Source: Micavibrio_C sp964577255
GTDB lineage: Bacteria; Pseudomonadota; Alphaproteobacteria; Micavibrionales; Micavibrionaceae
DNA length: 64,000 nucleotides
Direction: 5' to 3'
Assembly: GCA_964577255.1 (NCBI GenBank)
Contig: CAZNYM010000006.1
Span: 15,959-79,958 of the forward strand
Shown: in pieces, positions 48,873 through 58,106 of the stretch
Position numbering within the stretch: the first letter of the stretch is position 1
How the letters are laid out: every line of letters begins with the position of its first letter
Program-made: the position numbers and the translations under genes
The notes under the pieces: generated by a model
Told to the model about the DNA's origin: nothing
Seen by the model: the letters and a program-made list of their open reading frames with translations, nothing else
Database searches by the model: none

Positions 48873-50639
48873 TTAAATCGGCGCGCAGGCTTTCCCGAGC
48901 CATTTGCGCACCGGCGCCTCCACCAGCGGCCCGATCGTATCCCGCACACACTCGTGATAATCGTTGAGCCAGCGCCGCTCGGCCGGCGCCAGCAGCGCCT
49001 TCACCACCGGGCGCGTGTCTATGGGCGCAAGCGTCACCGTGTCGAACCCCAGCAGCTTGCGGCCGTCTTCCATCGCGCCGCGTTCCTGCACCAGCAACAG
49101 GCTTTCGGTGCGGATGCCAAACGCCCCTCTCTTGTAATAGCCCGGCTCGTTCGAGATCAGCATGCCGGGCTTGAACGGCAGCGTGTCGCGCAGGGATATA
49201 TAGGCTGCATATTCGTGAACGCTGAGATAACACCCCACACCATGCCCCGTGCGGTGGCCATAATCTAGCCCCGCTTCCCACAGCGCCTGGCGCGCGCGCA
49301 TGTCGATATGCTGGCCGGTTATGCCCTCGGGGAACAGCGCGGAGGCGATCCCGATATGACCCTTGAGCACGCGGGTATAGGCGTCCTTCATTTCTTTTGT
49401 TACCGCGCCCACGGCAATGGTGCGGGTGATGTCGGTAGTGCCGCCAAGATACTGCGCGCCGCTGTCGAGCAGCAGGAAGCCCGGCGGCACGATCCGCGCG
49501 TTCGTCTCCGGCGTGGCGCGGTAATGCATGGCGGCGCCGTTCTCCTGCCAGCCGGCGATGGTTTCAAAGCTGCGGTCGCGCCAGGATTTGTCCTGCTTGC
49601 GAAAATCGAGCAGCGCCCCCATCACTTTAAGTTCATCGAGTTTTCCCTTGGGCGCTTCCTTGTCGAACCAGTGCAAAAACCGCGCCAGCGCCACACCATC
49701 GGTGATGTGCGCCTTGCGGATCGCCGCCTGCTCGGCCTCGGTCTTGCACGCCTTGGGCAGCAGCGTGGGATCGGTGCGGTCCAGCACTTTGCCGCCGTAT
49801 TTCTCCACGATCTGCGCGTGCCAGATAGGGGCGTGGGCGGAATCGACCCACACCGTGCCGCCCTTGCGCGCCACCGTCGCCAGGCTTTCTTCCATCGCAG
49901 CGGGCGGCAGCACCTGCACATGATTGCCAAGCGCCGCCTTGACCGGCCCCGGCACCTTGGCCGGGTCGATGAACCAGTCGACGTCGCCGTTCGCGTGCAC
50001 CAGGGCCTCGGCCAAAGCCACCGGTGTGAACTCCACATCGCCGCCGCGCACGTTCAGAAGCCAGGCCACCGACTCGGGCTCGGTGATGACGGCCGCCGCC
50101 GCGCCCGCCTTGTCGATCAGCGCGGCCATTTCCTCGCGCTTGTCGGCGGCGCTGCGACCGGCCAGTTTCTCGGGGTACGGGGACACCGGCTTGACCGCAC
50201 CCGCCTTCACCTTCCCGCGCAGAGGATCGATGGGGTTGGCGGCCAGAGGCCTCAGCGTGATCTTCGTTTCGGCCAGCCTCTTTTCAAAGCCTTTGATCTG
50301 GCCGGCGCTGTGCAGGCGTGGATCGTAACCGATCACGGCGCCCCTCGACGCTTTTGCCGCCAGCCATGCCGCCGCCTCTTCGTGCGCGGCGATTTTGAGT
50401 TCGTACGGACCGCTCCCGATCTGGCGCTCGATCTGGATGTCGTAGCGCGGATCGGTCAGCGCCAGCGCCTTGTCCGCCAGCACGATCACCAGCGCGTTCG
50501 AGCCGGTGAACCCCGTCAGCCACGCCACGCGCCCGGCGCAGGCAGGATTTTCATCCTGCGGCAGGACGAATCCGTCTAGGCCCTGGCCCTTCAGGGCCGC
50601 GCGCAAATCTGTCAGTTTTTTGATCCGGGACGCATCCAT
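48873..50639 (-). CDS. Xaa-Pro aminopeptidase (M24B, aminopeptidase P), 588 aa
   Basis: Removes an N-terminal residue before proline. It is the long, three-domain form (about 590-600 residues, as in eukaryotic cytosolic APP1): two creatinase-like N-terminal domains and a pita-bread catalytic domain. The metal ligands are in LLLDSGAQYLGGTTDITRTI (two Asp), TGHGVGCYLSVHE (His) and ISNEPGYYKRGAFGIRTESL (Glu), plus the last Glu in TES. Cytoplasmic; no signal peptide. It could process peptides brought in by Yej. Confidence 0.94.
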   Translation of the reverse strand: MDASRIKKLTDLRAALKGQGLDGFVLPQDENPACAGRVAWLTGFTGSNALVIVLADKALALTDPRYDIQIERQIGSGPYELKIAAHEEAAAWLAAKASRGAVIGYDPRLHSAGQIKGFEKRLAETKITLRPLAANPIDPLRGKVKAGAVKPVSPYPEKLAGRSAADKREEMAALIDKAGAAAAVITEPESVAWLLNVRGGDVEFTPVALAEALVHANGDVDWFIDPAKVPGPVKAALGNHVQVLPPAAMEESLATVARKGGTVWVDSAHAPIWHAQIVEKYGGKVLDRTDPTLLPKACKTEAEQAAIRKAHITDGVALARFLHWFDKEAPKGKLDELKVMGALLDFRKQDKSWRDRSFETIAGWQENGAAMHYRATPETNARIVPPGFLLLDSGAQYLGGTTDITRTIAVGAVTKEMKDAYTRVLKGHIGIASALFPEGITGQHIDMRARQALWEAGLDYGHRTGHGVGCYLSVHEYAAYISLRDTLPFKPGMLISNEPGYYKRGAFGIRTESLLLVQERGAMEDGRKLLGFDTVTLAPIDTRPVVKALLAPAERRWLNDYHECVRDTIGPLVEAPVRKWLGKACAPI

Positions 50640-50705
50640 AACCCCATGCTATAGCGTTTACAAATCTTCTTCCAGAGGGCGCGCAAGGCTGATATCCTTC
50701 CCGCC

Positions 50706-51146
50706 ATGCCTTATATTCTCTTCGCCTTCGGTATCGCGCTTGGGGTTTTCGGCCTGTACCGCTTTTTCGTGAACGCCCAGCCGAAACAGATCGTCAGCCT
50801 TTTTCTGTCCGCCTTCTTCGTCATCATCTGCGGCGCGCTGATCTTCCTGTCGATCACTGGGCGTCTGCCGGCGGCGCTCGCGCTTTTGGGATCAGTCTGG
50901 CCGCTCGCGCTCGTGTTCTGGCGTACCAAGCAAAAGCCGGTCCACCCCCGCCCCGCCGCCGCTTCGTCCTCCGCCATGACCCGTGCTGAAGCCTTCGCGG
51001 TCCTGGGCCTGAAGGACGATTCCACATCCGATGAAATCCGTGAAGCGCACAGGACTCTAATCGCGAAGATTCACCCCGACCAGCAGGGTTCCGACTGGCT
51101 CGCCGCCCGCGTCAATCAGGCCCGCGATATCCTGCTAGGGCCCTGA
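50706..51146 (+). CDS. membrane-anchored J-domain protein (Tim14/DnaJC15-like), 146 aa
   Basis: Two N-terminal hydrophobic segments (about 1-20 and 28-50), possibly a third near 55-70, a short linker, then a C-terminal J domain (about 88-146) with the HPD motif in LIAKIHPDQQGS. The J domain stimulates DnaK ATPase. The J domain at the extreme C-terminus after membrane helices matches the mitochondrial import motor subunit Tim14/Pam18 and its alphaproteobacterial relatives. The last 12 bases overlap the convergent gene. Confidence 0.82.
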   Translation: MPYILFAFGIALGVFGLYRFFVNAQPKQIVSLFLSAFFVIICGALIFLSITGRLPAALALLGSVWPLALVFWRTKQKPVHPRPAAASSSAMTRAEAFAVLGLKDDSTSDEIREAHRTLIAKIHPDQQGSDWLAARVNQARDILLGP

Positions 51147-52673
51147 TCTTTTATAGATGGTGAAAGGAATCATGTTGTCAGCGTCCCGGTAAGGATCGAT
51201 GATGTAGTCGGCAAGCGGCGCTTCCAGCACGCCGCTTTTTTCATAGCCGCGCCAGGCCTGCGCGAAAGCCGGCGTCGCGCTGAAATAGGAAATGAAATCG
51301 AATCCTTTTTGCCCCCTCTCTGCGGGAAAAGAAGCGATCATGACCGTGTCAGGCCGATAACGCGCGAGATCCTCTGCCACCATCAGGCTGAATTTTTCCG
51401 CTTCGGCAACGGGCATGCGCCCTGATACAGCTGCCGGCAGGAAGAAAAAAGCGGGGAAGCGCGAAGCGTATTCCGCACCGGCATAATAAGCGATCAGGTA
51501 TGACATCTCAAAACGCGGGCTGAATATCAGCACGCGGCAGCGCGGCTGGTCGCACTCTTTTGCCGCCTGCACCAGCGGGCGCGCGCTGAAATCCACGTGA
51601 GTGAAGGAACCGGGCATCGGTTTAGCAACATACGCCAGAGCGATGATAACCAGGCAGGTCAGAACCGTGGCCGTACCCGTTTTCAGGCGCTCTCTCTCCA
51701 GAAAACACGCCGCCGCCAGCCCCAGCCCCATCCACAGGAAAGCGGTGGCCGGCAACAGATGATAGTAATAGCCGTGTCCCTGCAGAATATAGGGCACCAG
51801 GCCGACGACAACGCCCGCCGCCAGCAGAGCCGTGAACAGCCGCAGCGGCCGCGGCAGATCCCGGCGCGCGCACAGAAATCCCGTCATCGCCGCGCCGGCG
51901 GCGTACTGGCCCGCCATCATCAATACGGCGCCGTCATCGCGCGCCGGCAGATAATAACGAAGCACCGCCGGAAAAATTTCCCGCAGGTAATCGGGGAACA
52001 CCCACAGCAGCAGCGCGCCGTAGCCAAGAACAGCGGTGGAAAGCGCGATGAAATCGGGCGCGACGGCCGCGCGCCGCCAGTCCCGTGTGTGAGCCAGCCG
52101 CGCGGCAAGCAGCAGCGCCGGCAGCAACCCGTGCGCGGGCTTGAGCAGTATGAAGGGCGCGGCGGCAAACGCCACGATCCAGAAAAAACGCGGTGGCGGC
52201 GAAGCGCCGCACAGCAGGGCAACCTGCATCAGGACGAAAGGAACAAGCGCCAGGGCGACGAAATGATCGCGCTCGCCGAAATACCCCGTGGTCATGACGG
52301 TCACGGCGGTGACATAGGAATAGAGGATGACGGTCCTGTGCCCCGGCGCGAGAAAATCGAAAAGACTTAGCAGGCATCTGACTGCCAGCGCCGACAGAAA
52401 AACGGCCGCGAGCGTATAGATGAAAATCGCATGATGCAGCGCCAGCCCCGTCAAGCCGGACAGCCCGGCCGGCAGCGCGTATAAAAGCAGGGCAAGCGGG
52501 GGATTGGGCTCGTAAGCGGCATCCGTCATGCGCGCGCCCGCCGCCCAGCGTGAAAAAGCCTCCACCAGCCACAGGTTGTCGGCATTGGCGGCAAGCTGCG
52601 CCGTCACAACCAGCCAGGGCAGCCAGAGCGCTGCCAGCAGCAGGTGGAAAAACACCGTCCTGAAAGCTTCCAT
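51135..52673 (-). CDS. polytopic membrane protein, possible GT-C type glycosyltransferase, 512 aa
   Basis: About ten to twelve membrane segments fill residues 5-350. The first external loop contains DAAYEPNPPLALLLYALPA, the DxxxExxPP-like region where GT-C enzymes keep acidic residues, and GERDHFVAL follows. The C-terminal 150 residues are soluble and external (RCRVLIFSPRFEMSYLIAYYAG). The layout suits a lipid-linked sugar transferase, but no family signature is decisive. It sits upstream of, and divergent from, galU, which supplies UDP-glucose. Confidence 0.55.
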   Translation of the reverse strand: MEAFRTVFFHLLLAALWLPWLVVTAQLAANADNLWLVEAFSRWAAGARMTDAAYEPNPPLALLLYALPAGLSGLTGLALHHAIFIYTLAAVFLSALAVRCLLSLFDFLAPGHRTVILYSYVTAVTVMTTGYFGERDHFVALALVPFVLMQVALLCGASPPPRFFWIVAFAAAPFILLKPAHGLLPALLLAARLAHTRDWRRAAVAPDFIALSTAVLGYGALLLWVFPDYLREIFPAVLRYYLPARDDGAVLMMAGQYAAGAAMTGFLCARRDLPRPLRLFTALLAAGVVVGLVPYILQGHGYYYHLLPATAFLWMGLGLAAACFLERERLKTGTATVLTCLVIIALAYVAKPMPGSFTHVDFSARPLVQAAKECDQPRCRVLIFSPRFEMSYLIAYYAGAEYASRFPAFFFLPAAVSGRMPVAEAEKFSLMVAEDLARYRPDTVMIASFPAERGQKGFDFISYFSATPAFAQAWRGYEKSGVLEAPLADYIIDPYRDADNMIPFTIYKRSGP

Positions 52674-52795
52674 AAAGCCATCCTAAAGCAAAGCGCCACA
52701 GCGGGAAAGCCGCAACCGGCAAGGGTTTGCCTTGAATTTTCCCGGTTTATGTGTATTTTTCATCATCGCTGTTTTCACTGGGGATTGCCCGCGTC

Positions 52796-53677
52796 ATGCC
52801 CGCCATAAAACCCGTTCGCAAAGCCGTGTTTCCCGTTGCCGGCCTCGGCACGCGTTTCCTGCCCGCGACCAAAGTCATGCCCAAGGAAATGCTGCCGCTC
52901 GGCGACCGGCCGCTGATCCAGCACGCGGTCGAGGAAGCGCGCGACGCCGGGATCGAAGAATTCATCTTCGTCACCGGCCGCGCCAAGGAAATGCTGGAAG
53001 AGCATTTCGACTTTCAGCCTGAACTGGCCCAGACGCTCGAGGCAAGAGGCAAAAAAGACCTGCTTGAGAAAATGCGCACGGCCGAGCTTTCGACCGGATC
53101 GCTGTTTCTCACGCGCCAGCCGCAGCCTCTGGGCCTCGGCCACGCCATATGGTGCGCACGCAAGCTGGTGGGCGACGAACCCTTCGCCATCCTGCTGCCC
53201 GACGACGTCGTGCTGGCTGACAAGGGCTGCCTGACCCAGATGGTCGGACAATATAATAAAGTCGGCGGCAATTTCGTCGCCGTCATGGACGTGCCGCGCC
53301 CCGATACCTCCAAATACGGCATCCTCGACATCAAAAGCGAGAACGGACCCCTGGTCGAGGTCAAGGGCCTGGTGGAAAAACCCGCGCCCGAGAAGGCGCC
53401 CTCCACCCTGTCCATCATCGGCCGCTATATCCTGCAGCCCGAAGTGTTCACCCACCTCTCCGCTTTTGAAAAGGGCGCGGGCGGCGAGATCCAGATCACC
53501 GACGCCATGGCCAAGCTGATCGGCCGTCAGCCTTTCCACGGCTTCCGCTACGAAGGCATGCGCTATGACTGCGGTTCGCGCCTCGGTTTCATTGAGGCTA
53601 CCCTCGCCTACGGTTTGCATGATAAGGATATCGGCCGCGACGTCGCCGCTATTCTGAAAAAATTCAAGGTCCAGTGA
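52796..53677 (+). CDS. galU: UTP--glucose-1-phosphate uridylyltransferase, 293 aa
   Basis: Forms UDP-glucose from glucose-1-phosphate and UTP for glycans and lipopolysaccharide. The nucleotidyl signature KAVFPVAGLGTRFLPATKVM followed by PKEMLPLGDRPLIQ is typical of GalU, with FAILLPDDVVL and LVEKPAPEKAPS later. ATG 52796 follows GGGGA; an upstream in-frame ATG at 52751 is not family-like. The stop overlaps the next start (GTGA). Confidence 0.96.
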   Translation: MPAIKPVRKAVFPVAGLGTRFLPATKVMPKEMLPLGDRPLIQHAVEEARDAGIEEFIFVTGRAKEMLEEHFDFQPELAQTLEARGKKDLLEKMRTAELSTGSLFLTRQPQPLGLGHAIWCARKLVGDEPFAILLPDDVVLADKGCLTQMVGQYNKVGGNFVAVMDVPRPDTSKYGILDIKSENGPLVEVKGLVEKPAPEKAPSTLSIIGRYILQPEVFTHLSAFEKGAGGEIQITDAMAKLIGRQPFHGFRYEGMRYDCGSRLGFIEATLAYGLHDKDIGRDVAAILKKFKVQ

Positions 53678-55098
53678 GCATCATGAGCAGAAAACCCGCC
53701 CCTTACAAATTCAGCCCCACCATCCTGCGCGAATACGATGTGCGCGGCCAGGTCGACAAGAATCTTTCGGCCGACGACGCTTTCGCGCTCGGCTGCGCCT
53801 TCGGCACTTACGTGCGCCGCAAGGGCGGCAAGCGCATAGCGCTTGGCTACGACGGCCGCGCCTCTTCGCCCGTGTTCGCCCAGGCGATGGCCGAAGGGCT
53901 GATGGCGACCGGCATCGACGTCGAACGTATCGGCCTCGGCCCCACGCCCATGCTGTATTTCCAGGTCAAAGACAGCCAGGCCGACGCCGGGGTCATGATC
54001 ACCGGCTCGCACAATCCTTCCGACTATAACGGCTTCAAGATGACGCTCCTGAGCGGCCCGGTCTTCGGCGCCGCCATTCAGGAGCTCGGCAAAATCGCCG
54101 CCGGCGGCGATTACGAAACCGGCAAGGGCAGCCTCAAGGACATCGACATGATGGACCGCTACGTCGCGCGCCTGGCCCGCGATTTCACCGCCGCGCGCCC
54201 GATGAAAGTGGCGTGGGACTGCGGCAACGGCGCTTCCGGCGAAGTGGTGCGCCGCCTGACGAAAATCCTGCCCGGCGAGCATATCCTGCTGTTCGACGAG
54301 ATCGACGGACGTTTTCCCAACCATCACCCCGACCCCACCGTCGATGATAACCTCGCCGACCTGATCCGCCTGGTGAAGGAAAAGAAATGCGATGCCGGCG
54401 TAGCTTTCGACGGCGATGCCGACCGCATCGGCGCGGTCGACGAACGCGGCGAGATCCTGCGCTGCGACATGCTCCTGACCATCTATGCCCGCGACGTCCT
54501 CAAGCGCCACCCCGGCGCCACCATCATCGGCGATGTGAAATGCAGCCAGGTGATGTTCGACCAGATTGCGGCCATGGGTGGCAAGCCGCTGATGTGGAAG
54601 ACCGGCCATTCGCTGATCAAGGCCAAGATGGCCGAGGAAAAATCGCCGCTGTCGGGCGAACTGTCCGGCCACATCTTCTTCGGTGACGGCTGGTACGGGT
54701 TCGACGACGGCATTTACTGCGCCATCCGCCTTCTGAACGAAGCCGGCAAGGTTCCGGTCTTCTCCGACCTCACCCGCGCCCTGCCCGCCATCTGCAACAC
54801 GCCCGAGATCCGGCTCGAAGTTGACGAGTCCGAGAAATTCGCGCTGGTCGCCCGCGTGGTGGCCTCGATCAAGAAGCAGGCGAACGAAAACAGTGCCATC
54901 AAGGTCAACGACATCGACGGCGCGCGCGTGATGACGCCCGAGGGCTGGTGGCTGTTGCGTGCCTCGAACACGCAAAACGTCCTGGTGATGCGCGCCGAGG
55001 CCGCTTCGCCGCAGGCGCTTGAAAAAGTCAAGGATATGATTAGAAAAGAAGTAAAGGGAATCGGTTATGACCTCAGTTTCACCTCTGCCGGACACTAA
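53674..55098 (+). CDS. phosphomannomutase/phosphoglucomutase, 474 aa
   Basis: Interconverts sugar 1- and 6-phosphates (alpha-D-phosphohexomutase family, AlgC/PGM type), giving glucose-1-phosphate for GalU and mannose-1-phosphate. The phosphoserine loop is MITGSHNPSDYNGFK, the metal loop FDGDADRIG, the sugar loop GELSGHIFF, and the C-terminal phosphate loop RASNTQNVLVMR. GTG 53674 overlaps the galU stop and has AAGG four bases upstream; an ATG three codons later (53683) is possible. The last 32 bases overlap chpT. Confidence 0.93.
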   Translation: MSIMSRKPAPYKFSPTILREYDVRGQVDKNLSADDAFALGCAFGTYVRRKGGKRIALGYDGRASSPVFAQAMAEGLMATGIDVERIGLGPTPMLYFQVKDSQADAGVMITGSHNPSDYNGFKMTLLSGPVFGAAIQELGKIAAGGDYETGKGSLKDIDMMDRYVARLARDFTAARPMKVAWDCGNGASGEVVRRLTKILPGEHILLFDEIDGRFPNHHPDPTVDDNLADLIRLVKEKKCDAGVAFDGDADRIGAVDERGEILRCDMLLTIYARDVLKRHPGATIIGDVKCSQVMFDQIAAMGGKPLMWKTGHSLIKAKMAEEKSPLSGELSGHIFFGDGWYGFDDGIYCAIRLLNEAGKVPVFSDLTRALPAICNTPEIRLEVDESEKFALVARVVASIKKQANENSAIKVNDIDGARVMTPEGWWLLRASNTQNVLVMRAEAASPQALEKVKDMIRKEVKGIGYDLSFTSAGH

Positions 55099-55747
55099 AC
55101 CCATGCCGCAAAACGATGCGCCGCTCAGCGCCGCCGTGCTCGAGCTTCTGGCTTCGCGCATATGCCACGATCTCATCAGCCCGGTGGGCGCCATCAACAA
55201 CGGCATCGAGTTTCTCGAGGAAGCCGGCGCCGCCGGCAGCCAGGACGCGATCGGCCTGATCGCCCACAGCGCGCGCCAGGCCTCGGTCAAGCTGCAGGCT
55301 TTTCGCCTCGCCTACGGTGCGGGCGGGCGCGACCCCAACCTCAAGCCCGAGGATGTGAAGAAAACCTTCGAAGCGCTGATCGAGGCCGACGGCAAGATCG
55401 CGCAAAGCTGGAACCCGCACGCCAATCTCGGCTTCAGCGAGCTGCCGACCGGCTTTTGCAAAATCCTGATGGGATCGATGATGCTCGGAGCCGAATGCCT
55501 GCCCAAGGGCGGGCGTATCTCCGTGAGTTCGGCCCGGGCCGGAGAGACACTGATAACCGCCGAGGGCACCGACGCTGTCGTCCGCGCCCAGGTCGAAGAA
55601 GCGCTTGCGCGCCAGCTTTCTCCCGACGATCTCGATCCGCGCCTGGTGCATCCCTACGCCATGGGCGCGCTGTCCTCTCATTACGGCTTCACCTTGCGTT
55701 TTGCTGAAAAGGCGCCGGGCAAGATCGTGATCGCGCTGAGCCGCTAA
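55067..55747 (+). CDS. chpT: histidine phosphotransferase ChpT, 226 aa
   Basis: Passes phosphate from the hybrid kinase CckA to CtrA and CpdR. The dimerisation and His domain has the family hallmark ELLASRICHDLISPVGAINNG with phospho-His34 in CHDL; the C-terminal part is a degenerate kinase ATPase fold that no longer binds ATP. ATG 55067 follows AAAGGGA and overlaps the phosphohexomutase gene by 32 bases; ATG 55103 is an alternative. Its location in a sugar-nucleotide operon and before the che genes is of interest. CckA is not in the window. Confidence 0.92.
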   Translation: MTSVSPLPDTKPMPQNDAPLSAAVLELLASRICHDLISPVGAINNGIEFLEEAGAAGSQDAIGLIAHSARQASVKLQAFRLAYGAGGRDPNLKPEDVKKTFEALIEADGKIAQSWNPHANLGFSELPTGFCKILMGSMMLGAECLPKGGRISVSSARAGETLITAEGTDAVVRAQVEEALARQLSPDDLDPRLVHPYAMGALSSHYGFTLRFAEKAPGKIVIALSR

Positions 55748-55874
55748 GGGCTTTATCGCAATAGACGGTCCGTCCGCACATACCTTCGTATATGCCAGCA
55801 TAACCTGCAAATTCACCATTTGAGGATCATCCTGATTCTGCAACAATACCTTGTTACCGCAAGGAGATTCGTCC

Positions 55875-58106
55875 ATGGATGATCTGATCGCCGAGTTCCT
55901 CACCGAAACCAACGAAGGTCTGGCAGAGCTGGACAATGCGCTTGTTTCGCTCGAACAGAACCCGGAAAATCCCGAGCTTATCAAAAAGATTTTCCGTGTC
56001 CTGCACACCATCAAGGGCACCTGCGGATTCCTCGGGCTTTCGCGCCTGGAAAAAGTGGCACACAAGGGCGAGGACGTCCTGGGCCTGTTCCGCGACGGCA
56101 AACTCAAGGTCAAGCCCGAATATGTCTCCGTCATCCTCGAAGCGATGGACCGCATCAAGCTCATCATCGCCGGCATCGAGCAGACCGGCAGCGAACCCGC
56201 GGGCGACGACAGTGCCCTGACTGGCAAGCTGGAAGCCATCTTTAACGGCGGCGATCTCTCCGCCGTTGCTGCCGTTCCCGCGCCTGCGCCGACCCCGAAG
56301 ATACCTGCGGCGGCGGAACCTGACGAACACGGTTTCGTGCCGGTAACCGCGGCGGCCATGGCCGCCGCCATAGAAGGGCAGAGCGCGCCGCCCCCTCCTC
56401 CTACGCCCCCACAGGCGGCAGCACCCCCTGCCGCTGCGGCCGCGCCTGCCGCCAGCACTGAGTCCAACCTTGCAAACCAGTCTCTGCGCGTATCGGTCGA
56501 AGTACTGGAAAACCTGATGACCATGGTCAGCGAACTGGTGCTGACCCGTAACCAGCTGCTGCAGATCCTGCGCGCGCAGAAAGAGACCGAGTTCGCAGCG
56601 CCGCTTCAGCGCCTCAACCTCGTCGTCTCCGACCTGCAGGACGGCGTCATGAAAACCCGCATGCAGCCGATCGGCAACGCCTGGGGCAAGCTGCCGCGTA
56701 TCATCCGCGACATCAGCACAGAACTGGGCAAGAAGATCGACCTGGAAATGCACGGCCAGGAAACCGAACTTGACCGCCAGGTGCTGGAACTCATCAAAGA
56801 TCCGCTCACGCACATGGTCCGTAATTCGGCCGATCACGGGCTTGAGAAACCCGCCGACCGCCTGGCGGCAGGCAAGCCCGAGATCGGCAGGATCGTCCTC
56901 AAATCGTTCCACGAGGGCGGGCACATCATTATCGAGATCGCCGACGACGGCAAAGGCCTGCCGCTTGAGAAAATCAAGCAGAAGATCATCCAGAACGGCC
57001 TTAGCACCGAGGCCGAAGTCGCCAGCATGTCGTCGCAACAGATATATCAATACATCTTCAAGGCTGGCTTCTCTACAGCGGAAAAAGTCACCTCGGTTTC
57101 GGGCCGCGGTGTCGGCATGGACGTGGTGCGCTCGAACATCGAGAAGATCGGCGGCTCGATCGAACTGAAATCGATCGAAGGCAAAGGCACCACTTTCACC
57201 ATCAAGATCCCGCTGACGCTCGCCATCGTCTCCGCTCTGATCGTCGATGTCGGCGGCGAGCGTTTCGCCGTGCCGCAGCTTTCGGTACGCGAACTGGTGA
57301 TGGTTAACCCGCAAAGCGACAGCCGCATCGAGACCATCAACGGCACACCGGTATTCCGCCTGCGCGATTCGCTGCTGCCGCTCGTGGAAATGCAGAATCT
57401 TCTGGGGATGAAGTCGCCCGAAGGCACGTCTGACGGCAACAAATACATCATTGTCACCCATGTCGGGGCGCATTCGCTCGGCATCCTGGTCGATCGCGTC
57501 TACGACACCGAGGAAATCGTGGTCAAGCCGGTCACGCGCGTCCTGCGCAATCTGCAGATGTTCTCGGGCAACACCATCCTAGGCGATGGGCAGGTCATCA
57601 TGATCCTGGATCCGGGCGGCATCCTCAAATCGCTCGGCATGACAGAAGGGGTCGATTCCGCAGCCCGGCGCCAGGACGATACTCCCGCCGCAGAAAAAGA
57701 TGGCCGCGAACTGCCCCTGCTGCTGTTCCGCGCCGGCGACGAAGCCCTTAAGGCCGCGCCGCTTGAAATGGTCTCGCGCCTCGAGGAAGTGGACCTCGCC
57801 GCGGTCGAGCACGCCAACGGCCGCATGGTCGTGCAGTATCGCGGCACGCTCATGCCGCTTTACCGCTTTGATTCCGGCGGCGACCTGCCACGCGCCGGGC
57901 GGCGCCCGGTCATCGTGTTCACCAGTAACGGCAACCCGGCGGGCCTGCTGGTCGACAAGATCCTCGATATCACCACCCATTACGGCGGCCTCAACATGGC
58001 GCATGAAGGGCGGCTGATGGGCAGCGTCATCATCAATGAAAGCGCCACCGACATCATCAACCCATCCTGGTACATGACGGGCCGCATGGAAGGAGCCCTG
58101 CAATGA
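55875..58106 (+). CDS. cheA: chemotaxis histidine kinase CheA with two CheW-like domains, 743 aa
   Basis: The Hpt domain (1-110) has phospho-His44 in RVLHTIKGTCGFLGL. A Pro/Ala-rich linker (about 115-195) follows with no recognisable P2 CheY-binding domain. Then come the dimerisation domain (SLRVSVEVLENLMTMVSEL), the ATPase (HMVRNSADHGLE, SGRGVGMDVVRSNIEKIGG) and a CheW-like P5 (about 450-590). A further C-terminal region (about 615-740) looks like a second CheW-like domain (LPLLLFRAG to GLLVDKILDI). ATG 55875 follows AAGGAGA. GATTC sites lie at 55834 and 55866. It starts the cheAWYBR operon. Confidence 0.95.
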   Translation: MDDLIAEFLTETNEGLAELDNALVSLEQNPENPELIKKIFRVLHTIKGTCGFLGLSRLEKVAHKGEDVLGLFRDGKLKVKPEYVSVILEAMDRIKLIIAGIEQTGSEPAGDDSALTGKLEAIFNGGDLSAVAAVPAPAPTPKIPAAAEPDEHGFVPVTAAAMAAAIEGQSAPPPPPTPPQAAAPPAAAAAPAASTESNLANQSLRVSVEVLENLMTMVSELVLTRNQLLQILRAQKETEFAAPLQRLNLVVSDLQDGVMKTRMQPIGNAWGKLPRIIRDISTELGKKIDLEMHGQETELDRQVLELIKDPLTHMVRNSADHGLEKPADRLAAGKPEIGRIVLKSFHEGGHIIIEIADDGKGLPLEKIKQKIIQNGLSTEAEVASMSSQQIYQYIFKAGFSTAEKVTSVSGRGVGMDVVRSNIEKIGGSIELKSIEGKGTTFTIKIPLTLAIVSALIVDVGGERFAVPQLSVRELVMVNPQSDSRIETINGTPVFRLRDSLLPLVEMQNLLGMKSPEGTSDGNKYIIVTHVGAHSLGILVDRVYDTEEIVVKPVTRVLRNLQMFSGNTILGDGQVIMILDPGGILKSLGMTEGVDSAARRQDDTPAAEKDGRELPLLLFRAGDEALKAAPLEMVSRLEEVDLAAVEHANGRMVVQYRGTLMPLYRFDSGGDLPRAGRRPVIVFTSNGNPAGLLVDKILDITTHYGGLNMAHEGRLMGSVIINESATDIINPSWYMTGRMEGALQ

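Noticed and set aside
53608..56524. Long minus-strand frames opposite the phosphohexomutase, chpT and cheA genes
   Set aside because: Antisense shadows of well-identified genes; their composition is not protein-like.
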